This document shows, piece after piece, positions 9,134-15,612 of a stretch of 64,000 nt of DNA. The stretch's first letter is position 1. Every line of letters starts with the position of its first letter. The translations under genes were made by a program, and so were the position numbers. Source of the DNA: Acidaminobacter hydrogenoformans DSM 2784. Lineage in GTDB: Bacteria; Bacillota; Clostridia; Peptostreptococcales; Acidaminobacteraceae. The notes under the pieces were generated by a model. It saw only the letters and a program-made list of their open reading frames with translations, was not told the origin of the DNA and made no database searches. The stretch covers positions 186,001 to 250,000 of the forward strand of contig NZ_FMWL01000002.1 of NCBI RefSeq assembly GCF_900103005.1, in the 5' to 3' direction.

Positions 9134-10301
9134 GCAGCCGCACCTGATCAAACGCCTGCATATTCTCAATGACAAATCCCTCCGAGACAATAGTCTCAAA
9201 CACCACCGCACCTTGAACAAAACCTTTTATTCTGATCACCTCTTGAATTTTTCTTGAGCCATCCGCATCTTTTTTCAAATGTATGACCCAGTGCACACCG
9301 GAGCCAATTTGACGTCGAATCCCTTCTGATGAGCTGCGTCCAGCCATCATTGCCATTGCTTCAATTCGGTCCAGCATATCTGCTGCTGAATTCGAATGCC
9401 CTGTGGACATGGACCCGTCGTGTCCTGTATTTAGCGCCTGCAGCATATCCAGTGCTTCTGACCCTCGTATCTCACCAACAATCATTCGATCAGGCCGCAT
9501 TCTCAAGGCTGTACGGATCAAATCAGACATGGTAATCTCCAGCCCGTCTCCAGTATTTGGCGGGCGCGTTTCAAGTCTGACCAGATTTTCAATTTCACTT
9601 AAATTCAGCTCAGCGCTGTCTTCAATTGAAATCACTCTTTCCACTGCGGGAATACAGCGGCTCAAACAGTTGAGCAGCGTAGTCTTGCCGGAACTCGTTC
9701 CACCACTGATAATCAGATTTTGACGGCAAAAGACAGCGCCCTTCAAAAATCCAAAAAGCTGATCATCCATCATACCACTGTCGCGGAGTGCTTCAAGCGA
9801 CAATAGGTCTTTTCTGAACTTACGGATTGTCAAATAAGGTCCGTCCAGTGCAATGGGAGGCATGACCACATTCAGCCTTGCGCCATCTTTAAGCCTCGCA
9901 TCTACAATAGGGTCCCTAAAATTGACGCGGCGATCCACCTCTGAGACCATTTTTTGAATTAACTGTCTGAGCCTTTCACCTGACACACGGTATTCAGCCT
10001 GATTAATGACATTTCTTGTCTCAACAAATATTTTGTCTGGCCCGTTGACCATGATTTCTGTAACTTCGGGGTCTTTCAAATAGGGCTCGAGAAAATCATA
10101 GCCCTCAATCCGCCTCAGCCAAATTTTTGACAGACTGATTTTTTCTATGGTGCTCAGCGTGGACAATGCTTTGTTCCCTTTTATCCAAGCTTCAATATTC
10201 TGCCTAACCCCTGTTTCAACACCCGCTTCATCACTGAGACGGTCAGCAAGGTCACTGCACAGCCTTTCGAAAAGTGCTTCTTCATTTTCCAGAACTGCCA
10301 A
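9126..10301 (-). CDS. tadA: TadA/CpaF-family secretion ATPase
   Basis: This 391-aa protein is a type II/IV secretion ATPase of the CpaF group. The N-terminal helical domain leads into GYDFLEPYLKDPEVTEIMVNGPDKIFVE. Walker A is ISGGTSSGKTTLLNCL (about residue 200), and the Asp box and Walker B are VISIEDSAELNL and RMRPDRMIVGEIRGSEALDMLQALNTGHDGSMSTGHSNS, with the His box intact. It powers pilin assembly or secretion at the cytoplasmic face. A TTG start at 10301, two bases after the TadZ-like stop, follows GGGGGGAAAC. Confidence 0.93.
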   Translation of the reverse strand: MAVLENEEALFERLCSDLADRLSDEAGVETGVRQNIEAWIKGNKALSTLSTIEKISLSKIWLRRIEGYDFLEPYLKDPEVTEIMVNGPDKIFVETRNVINQAEYRVSGERLRQLIQKMVSEVDRRVNFRDPIVDARLKDGARLNVVMPPIALDGPYLTIRKFRKDLLSLEALRDSGMMDDQLFGFLKGAVFCRQNLIISGGTSSGKTTLLNCLSRCIPAVERVISIEDSAELNLSEIENLVRLETRPPNTGDGLEITMSDLIRTALRMRPDRMIVGEIRGSEALDMLQALNTGHDGSMSTGHSNSAADMLDRIEAMAMMAGRSSSEGIRRQIGSGVHWVIHLKKDADGSRKIQEVIRIKGFVQGAVVFETIVSEGFVIENMQAFDQVRLHG

Positions 10302-10303
10302 GC

Positions 10304-11215
10304 TTACAGTTTCCCCCCTGTCGCAGCAAAACGCACATAGTCGTCAATGGATTCGAATCTGCCATCCAGTGTGCCTTTTCTTATAAAATCGTCCGAGTCA
10401 TAAGAACCTCTTCGCGAAATCAAATAGCCTGCAGTCCCGGATTGCTGAGACTTAATGAACGACATCCATTTTTCAGCCAGTTCAAAGTCTTTGGGATGCT
10501 CACAGATCCAGCACAAACTTTTAATTTGTGGCATGAGCTTAAACAGCAGCGTCCCCCATTCTGCGCCACACCAGAACCAAATAGGATGGACTGCGCGCTG
10601 TACAGCACTCGCAAGCTTTTCTTTCCATTCAGGCATAGTCGTCACTATAAGGTCCTGCGGATTATAAGCCAAAGCATAGCACCTACCCTCCTTCAACGCA
10701 CTTTTGGCGTCCTGCCAAAGCCAATCAGAGAGCTCGCCATCAGCCTGGAACGTCAAACCCGTCAAAGAGGTCACATCTACTATACTTGCCAAAGGCATGT
10801 GAAGCCTCAACTGAGATTTTAGTGACGCAAAGCTATGTCCCTGCTGATGATATGCCGCGAATGAAAACAGGCAGTTAAGACCACGATCTTCACTAAAAAG
10901 TCCTTCCACGGAGAGCATGCTCCAAACCAGCTGATTCATTTTATCAATGGGATCATAAATACAAAATGCATTAGTGTCTGAGCAGTACTGTTCTGTCAGC
11001 ACTATAACCTTTGTACTTTCGTTCAGCCGAGTAGCTTCGAGAACAGAACGCGGCGCTGCGGCAATCCCCGAAAAACTTTCTGCCAGAACTGAATTTCGCC
11101 AAAGTACTTCATCAGAAAACAGCCTCAGCCTAAAGGTAATCAAATCATAGGATAGAGAGGCAAGTTCCAGAGCTGCCAAATATTCAGAATTAGGATAATA
11201 GAGACTAACGGACAA
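10304..11215 (-). CDS. TadZ/CpaE-like protein, apparently without an ATPase motif
   Basis: The protein is 303 aa and first in the Tad operon, starting at a TTG behind AAAGGAGGTGGG. Position and size fit TadZ/CpaE, the MinD/ParA-like polar localisation factor. An N-terminal receiver-like half is suggested by YLAALELASLSYDLITFRLRLFSDEVL. The usual deviant Walker A of this family (KGGxGKT) is absent, and cysteine and tryptophan are unusually frequent. The assignment rests mainly on gene order. It may be a degenerate, non-nucleotide-binding TadZ or an unrelated Tad accessory protein. Confidence 0.55.
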   Translation of the reverse strand: MSVSLYYPNSEYLAALELASLSYDLITFRLRLFSDEVLWRNSVLAESFSGIAAAPRSVLEATRLNESTKVIVLTEQYCSDTNAFCIYDPIDKMNQLVWSMLSVEGLFSEDRGLNCLFSFAAYHQQGHSFASLKSQLRLHMPLASIVDVTSLTGLTFQADGELSDWLWQDAKSALKEGRCYALAYNPQDLIVTTMPEWKEKLASAVQRAVHPIWFWCGAEWGTLLFKLMPQIKSLCWICEHPKDFELAEKWMSFIKSQQSGTAGYLISRRGSYDSDDFIRKGTLDGRFESIDDYVRFAATGGKL

Positions 11216-11299
11216 AGACTTCCCACCTCCTTTTTCCTTATATTACCATATGCGCGTAGAAAATCAACCATATTTTTACATTATTTGAATTAAATAAAA

Positions 11300-11355
11300 G
11301 AGGAAGCTCATCTCAATGAAATCAAAGATTTGATTACATTGAGATGAGCTTCCTC
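11300..11355 (-). terminator. Rho-independent terminator (19-bp perfect stem)
   Basis: GAGGAAGCTCATCTCAATG at 11300-11318 is exactly repeated in inverted form at 11337-11355, with an 18-nt loop. On the minus strand it is followed by CTTTTATTTAATT. It closes the small membrane-protein gene and separates it from the Tad operon. Confidence 0.8.
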
Positions 11356-11373
11356 ATTTATTGAAAAGCTACT

Positions 11374-11775
11374 TTATTTTTTCGTTTTTTTTGCGTCTCT
11401 CTTTCCTGTTTTAGCCGCCATATGGCGTTTATATCTGGACTCTGAAAGATACCACGTCGCAAAGCCAAAAAGAATGCCGCCTATGGCGAAAAAAAGTACC
11501 GCCGCGCCTATTTGCAGCCAAATCTCAGAGGTAAATTGAAATTTTAGCGAGACGCCCAGCAGCAATATATAAATGACACTTGTCATCAGCGTCCATGCGA
11601 ACAGGCCTTGCTTAATCACATAGTGCAACATGCCCTTTTGCCGCATAACCGACCATTTTTGCATTGCCAACGCTTCCCGTTCGGCGCGTCGTGCTTGATT
11701 TTCCCTAACTCGAGCCTGGGTACGCCGCGCCTTTTTTTCTTGCGGTGACAGCTCCGTCTTTTTCTCTCCGGCCAT
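11374..11775 (-). CDS. Small hypothetical two-helix membrane protein
   Basis: No family is recognised. The protein is about 133 aa with a highly charged N-terminal region of about 55 residues (many Lys, Arg, Glu, likely helical). Two membrane helices follow (GLFAWTLMTSVIYILLLGVSL and IWLQIGAAVLFFAIGGILFGFATWYL), and a very basic tail rich in Lys (RHMAAKTGKRDAKKTKK) ends it. The basic ends should lie in the cytoplasm. The ATG at 11775 follows GGGGGT at short spacing; an ATG at 11787 is the alternative. It stands alone, ending in a strong terminator. Confidence 0.7.
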   Translation of the reverse strand: MAGEKKTELSPQEKKARRTQARVRENQARRAEREALAMQKWSVMRQKGMLHYVIKQGLFAWTLMTSVIYILLLGVSLKFQFTSEIWLQIGAAVLFFAIGGILFGFATWYLSESRYKRHMAAKTGKRDAKKTKK

Positions 11776-11884
11776 ATGGACCCCCATGATCTTTTTTATT
11801 GCGTTCCAGCACTTTTACACATTAACGAACGCGTTTTGATAAATTATCTTTTTAGTCTCAGCCGCATAAGCTTCACAGATCAAA

Positions 11885-12178
11885 TTAGAAAACGCCATCT
11901 GCGACCAAGTCGCGGTCCGGCAAATCCGAGGCATAATCCGCCATTCGAATGACCACATGCTCAGACTGTTCCAGCGTTGTATCCAGCCATACCGTTATTC
12001 CATCTGCTTCAAAGGCTTCAAACATCTCTCCTTCACCTTGGCGCAATCCGCCGACCCTGACCAGGGTCAGATCATGAATTGCTCAGCAGCTGCCTTCAGT
12101 CGTCCTGTAAACCACCAACTCATTTTTGCCTGAATTTTTGAGAAACGATAGTACTTGAGGTTGAATTTCAATCACCAT
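11885..12178 (-). CDS. Predicted small selenoprotein, Cys-Sec motif family
   Basis: The frame runs from the ATG at 12178, which has GGGAGGTGA upstream, to TAA at 11885, giving 97 residues if the single in-frame TGA at 12085-12083 (codon 32) is read as selenocysteine. The local sequence is YRTTEGSCUAIHDLTLVRVG, so Sec follows directly after Cys. Translation stays protein-like on both sides of the TGA (FEAFEADGITVWLDTTLEQSEHVVIRMADYASDLPDRDL). The layout recalls the small HesB-like or CC/Se-motif (seleno)protein family, from memory. A hairpin with a GGTC loop follows 14 nt after the TGA. The function is unknown; thiol-selenol redox chemistry is inferred. The selenoprotein formate dehydrogenase in this window shows the host very probably decodes UGA as Sec. 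Confidence 0.75.
12053..12068 (-). promoter_or_regulatory. SECIS-like hairpin of the small selenoprotein gene
   Basis: On the minus strand GACCCT-GGTC-AGGGTC forms a perfect 6-bp stem, extendable by a G-U and a C-G pair, with a GGUC loop. It begins 14 nt after the UGA codon. Bacterial SECIS elements lie just downstream of the Sec codon and expose G and U in the apical loop to SelB. Confidence 0.65.
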
Positions 12179-12223
12179 ACTCACCTCCCTCTTCTATTAT
12201 ACACATACCCTCAGAAAAAAAAA

Positions 12224-12274
12224 GAAATTGGGGCAGGTTGCCAAACTGTTTCCAGCCACACTGCGCCAATTTCC
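12224..12274 (-). terminator. Rho-independent terminator of the carboxyltransferase gene
   Basis: On the minus strand GGAAATTGG...CCAATTTC forms the stem, and a run of ten T follows. One arm shares 18 identical nt with the terminator after rpoD at 33350-33402. Confidence 0.75.
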
Positions 12275-12344
12275 TTTTCATTTTCATTTTTGGGCCACAT
12301 TCAATTTAAGATGAACCATTCAGATAACCCTATATCAGATACAC

Positions 12345-13742
12345 TTATATTGGGTAAACGTTCTCTTCCTGACTTCCAACAGTATTGTCAATCCGGTATT
12401 TTTCAGCCATCCGAAGTTTGAAAAAGTCGAGCGCCACCTGCGGAAAGAGTGCATAGGTGAGTACATCTTCAGGATTCTCAATATACATGCCAATTTCCTT
12501 CTCTTTTTCTTCAAGCATAGGTTTGAGTAAATCTGCCGGCCTGCAGGTGATAACTTCTTCATTTCCAATAATTTTTTTAATGATCTCATCTTTAATAGGG
12601 ACAGCGGGTTTGCCATACATCCCTTTGACGTATGCCTTGACTTCATTTGGCACCATTTTGTACCGTTCGCCAGTGATGACGTTCAATACTGCCTGGGTAC
12701 CAATAATCTGGCTCGTTGGCGTCACCAGAGGCGGATACCCAAGGTCCTCTCTGACCCTTGGAACCTCTTTCAGAACGTCCGCATATTTGTCCAAGGCATT
12801 TTGGAGCTTGAGCTGAGAAACCAAATTTGACAACATTCCGCCTGGAACTTGGTATACCAGCGTATTGATGTCCATTCCCAATATCTTGGGATCCATAAGG
12901 CCTGTTTCAAGCGCCCTTTCCCGCATTGGCGCGAAATGTTCCGCGACTTCATTCAAAATGTTGAGGTCAATGCCTGTCTTTCTGTCTGTTTCATTGAGCA
13001 TAGCTACCATGGCCTCTGTGGCAGGCTGAGATGTTCCTAAAGCAAAAGGGGATATTGCCGTATCTATAATATCCACCCCAGCTTCAATAGACTTCAAATA
13101 AGTCATGTCCGCAAGGCCACTCGTACAATGGGAGTGCACTTCAATAGGAACTTCAACGCTGGCTTTCAGGCCCTTGACGAGTTCGTAGGCTGTAAAAGGC
13201 GTCAAGAGACCACTCATGTCTTTAATGCAGATCGAATCCGCGCCCATGGAAACCATGTCCTTTGCCAGGACAATAAACGACTCAATGGTATGAACAGGAG
13301 ACACCGTATAAGAGATCGCCGCTTGGGCATGTGCCCCTTCTTTTTTGGTGGCAAGAATGGCTGTTTCAATATTCCTGAGGTCGTTGAGAGCGTCAAAGGT
13401 CCGAATGATGTCAATCCCATTGAACACCGCGTGCTTAACGAACTCTTTGACAACATCATCCGGATAGTTTTTATATCCAAGCAGATTCTGACCTCGAAGC
13501 AGCATTTGCAGCTTTGTGTTTTTTACGTGCTTACGAATCAAACGCAGCCGGTCCCATGGATTCTCATTCAAAAATCTAAGGGAGGCATCAAAAGTAGCAC
13601 CGCCCCAAACCTCCATGGCGTGATACCCTACAGAATCCATCTTTTCAAGTATAGGCTGCATTTCACTTGTTTTCATCCTTGTTGCGATCAGGGACTGGTG
13701 TCCGTCACGTAATACAGTTTCAGTTATTTTAACGGGGGTCAT
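12345..13742 (-). CDS. Carboxyltransferase subunit (oxaloacetate decarboxylase alpha / pyruvate carboxylase subunit B type)
   Basis: This 465-aa protein has a TIM-barrel carboxyltransferase domain: ITETVLRDGHQSLIATRM at the start, MLLRGQNLLGYKNYPDD, ADSICIKDMSGLL (the metal/carbamyl-Lys strand) and EVHSHCTSGL with metal-binding His residues. A conserved C-terminal part follows (LVSQLKLQNALDKY, TPTSQIIGTQAVLNV). The chain ends before any biotinyl domain, so a separate biotin carrier is needed for transfer between pyruvate and oxaloacetate, and none is encoded nearby. GAGGAGG precedes the ATG. It is divergent from an Lrp-family regulator. Confidence 0.9.
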   Translation of the reverse strand: MTPVKITETVLRDGHQSLIATRMKTSEMQPILEKMDSVGYHAMEVWGGATFDASLRFLNENPWDRLRLIRKHVKNTKLQMLLRGQNLLGYKNYPDDVVKEFVKHAVFNGIDIIRTFDALNDLRNIETAILATKKEGAHAQAAISYTVSPVHTIESFIVLAKDMVSMGADSICIKDMSGLLTPFTAYELVKGLKASVEVPIEVHSHCTSGLADMTYLKSIEAGVDIIDTAISPFALGTSQPATEAMVAMLNETDRKTGIDLNILNEVAEHFAPMRERALETGLMDPKILGMDINTLVYQVPGGMLSNLVSQLKLQNALDKYADVLKEVPRVREDLGYPPLVTPTSQIIGTQAVLNVITGERYKMVPNEVKAYVKGMYGKPAVPIKDEIIKKIIGNEEVITCRPADLLKPMLEEKEKEIGMYIENPEDVLTYALFPQVALDFFKLRMAEKYRIDNTVGSQEENVYPI

Positions 13743-13787
13743 AACATTATTGCCTCCTCAATAAAATCAAAAACACTCTTTAACAAG

Positions 13788-13839
13788 ATATTATCACTCG
13801 ATTTGAATAATGTACATTTGTTTTGAAAAGTGATAATAT
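13788..13839. promoter_or_regulatory. Inverted repeat in the divergent lrp / carboxyltransferase promoter region
   Basis: ATATTATCACT (13788-13798) and AGTGATAATAT (13829-13839) form an 11-bp perfect inverted repeat with 30 bp between the arms. Each arm contains a GATAAT sequence that could act as a -10 box for one of the two divergent genes. Symmetry and position suggest an Lrp/AsnC binding region. Confidence 0.5.
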
Positions 13840-13901
13840 AGTGATGGCTTTCATTAATTAGGTAATTTCAAAAATTCCTTCGTTTTTTGAGGAGGCAAAA
13901 A

Positions 13902-14333
13902 ATGGACACTACAGATATTAAAATTCTTGAAATTTTACAAACAGATGGCCGCATATCCATGAAAGAATTAGGCAACCTTGTGGCACTTTCACCTCCCGCT
14001 GTCAGCGAAAGGGTAAAACGCCTTGAAGAGTCTGGCATCATTAAGGGATACGCTGCTGTCGTCGATCCAAAGCTGCTTGGGAAACGTGTATTTGCCATTA
14101 TCAATGTTCAAATGATGGTCAATCAGCACAGGGCATTTCTGCAGCTTGTCAACAATGATCCTGCAATTGTCGAATGTCATCACTTGACAGGTGAAGACTG
14201 CATGACTATCAAAGTTCTGCTGTCGGATACCATTGAGTTGGAAAAGCTGCTTGACCGCATTCAGCAATTAGGAAATACCCGGACCACCATAGTATTGTCC
14301 AGTCCGCTGGATCGAAAACCCATATTGCCATAG
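13902..14333 (+). CDS. Lrp/AsnC-family transcriptional regulator
   Basis: The protein is 143 aa. The N-terminal helix-turn-helix is DTTDIKILEILQTDGRISMKELGNLVALSPPAVSERVKRLEESGII, followed by a linker strand (GYAAVVDPKLLG) and an RAM ligand-binding domain (about residues 65-140; VECHHLTGEDCMTIKVLL). Such proteins form octamers and sense amino acids. Start is the ATG at 13902 behind GAGGAGG. It is divergent from the carboxyltransferase gene and 15 nt upstream of a solute-binding protein gene, either of which it may control. Confidence 0.93.
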   Translation: MDTTDIKILEILQTDGRISMKELGNLVALSPPAVSERVKRLEESGIIKGYAAVVDPKLLGKRVFAIINVQMMVNQHRAFLQLVNNDPAIVECHHLTGEDCMTIKVLLSDTIELEKLLDRIQQLGNTRTTIVLSSPLDRKPILP

Positions 14334-14348
14334 GAGCGTCGCGAATAC

Positions 14349-15602
14349 ATGAAAAAAAATCACATCATCCTCTTGGCTTTAATTCTGACCTCAGCCATTG
14401 CGGTCAACTTCTATTATTTTTTTAACCGCACGGTAACCTTACAATTTTACGCCCACCCGGATAAGCTGGGTGTCATGGAGGATGTCATTGCCGTCTTCGA
14501 AAATGAGAACCCAAGAATCAAGATCAACTATGTCCAACTTCCAGACGACACCAATGACAAATATGCCATTATCAGCAGCCAGCTTTCTCTTCAAAACGGT
14601 TCCATTGATGTTTTGGACGCTGATGTCACCTGGCCGTCAATTTTTGTTAAATCAGATTGGGTTGCGAATCTTGATGACTATTTTAATGAGGATGAAATTG
14701 GCGGTTATCTAAAAGGCTCAATCGATTCAGCTACGGTCGGCGGAAAGCTTTATGGAATCCCTTATCGAATTGATTCGGGCGTCTTGTTTTATAGAAAAGA
14801 TCTTTTGATGAAGTACGGTTACCCTGTTCCAAAAACTTATGCAGAGCTCATTGACACCGCGTCTGCAATAAAGGCACAGGCACCGGAGCTCAATGGATTT
14901 TCCGCTTCCTGGAAAAACTTTGAGGGATTAACCTGCAGCTTTTTTGAAATGTTATGGTCTGGCGGCTATGAGATCGACACCTCTGAAACGCCTTATAGGA
15001 TTAATGCCGCGGGTGTAGCGGAAACACTTGATTTAATGCAGTCCATGATCAGCCGCTACAAAATCGTTCCAGAAGCTTCTTTGACATATTCAAGCGGTGA
15101 CCTTAGAGCGGCGTTTATTGAAGGCAACCTCATTTTTATGAGAGATTGGCCTACAGGCTGGCGAAAGCTCTCCGAAGCGCCGGCGCTTAAAGACAAAATC
15201 GCTGTGGCACCCCTTCCGAGCACAAAACCCGGTCACGCCTCTTATGGCGCACTTGGCGGCTGGATGTATATGGTCTCAAAGGATTCAAAACACAAGAAAG
15301 AGGCTGTTCAATGGATCAAATTTCTGACGACTTATGAAAACGAAAAGCTTCTTAATTTGAAATATAACTATATCCCTTCCAGAATTGAGCTGTACTCGGA
15401 TGAGGAAGTTTTGGAGCGTATGCCGTTTCTGGAAACTATGCTTGACTATTTCAACCAATCCAGACCAAGACCTAAAGTCGCGAATTATGACGAGCTCTCG
15501 CTCCTGCTTCAGAACCAGATTCACCATACATTAAAAGGTGAACAGACACCTGAAGCTGCCGTCATGATGCTCGAATCACTGCTGCCAAGACTGCTTTATT
15601 AG
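14349..15602 (+). CDS. Extracellular solute-binding protein, family 1
   Basis: This 417-aa protein has an N-terminal hydrophobic segment (IILLALILTSAIAVNFYYFF) acting as signal anchor or signal peptide, with no lipobox Cys. The mature part shows the family 1 (sugar-type) fold: VMEDVIAVFENENPRIKINYVQLP, DVLDADVTWPSIF, GIPYRIDSGVLFYRKDLLMKYG and AAFIEGNLIFMRDWPTGWRKL. No ABC permease or ATPase gene is nearby. The next gene, 10 nt downstream, is a sensor kinase, so this protein may present a ligand to the kinase rather than to a transporter (inference). Confidence 0.88.
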   Translation: MKKNHIILLALILTSAIAVNFYYFFNRTVTLQFYAHPDKLGVMEDVIAVFENENPRIKINYVQLPDDTNDKYAIISSQLSLQNGSIDVLDADVTWPSIFVKSDWVANLDDYFNEDEIGGYLKGSIDSATVGGKLYGIPYRIDSGVLFYRKDLLMKYGYPVPKTYAELIDTASAIKAQAPELNGFSASWKNFEGLTCSFFEMLWSGGYEIDTSETPYRINAAGVAETLDLMQSMISRYKIVPEASLTYSSGDLRAAFIEGNLIFMRDWPTGWRKLSEAPALKDKIAVAPLPSTKPGHASYGALGGWMYMVSKDSKHKKEAVQWIKFLTTYENEKLLNLKYNYIPSRIELYSDEEVLERMPFLETMLDYFNQSRPRPKVANYDELSLLLQNQIHHTLKGEQTPEAAVMMLESLLPRLLY

Positions 15603-15612
15603 AAGAGAGGAA

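Noticed and set aside
12083..12085. Stop codon suggesting a pseudogene at 11.9-12.2 kb
   Set aside because: Only one UGA interrupts an otherwise clean 97-codon frame with a strong ribosome site, and the UGA follows Cys with a hairpin downstream. A selenoprotein explains it better than decay.
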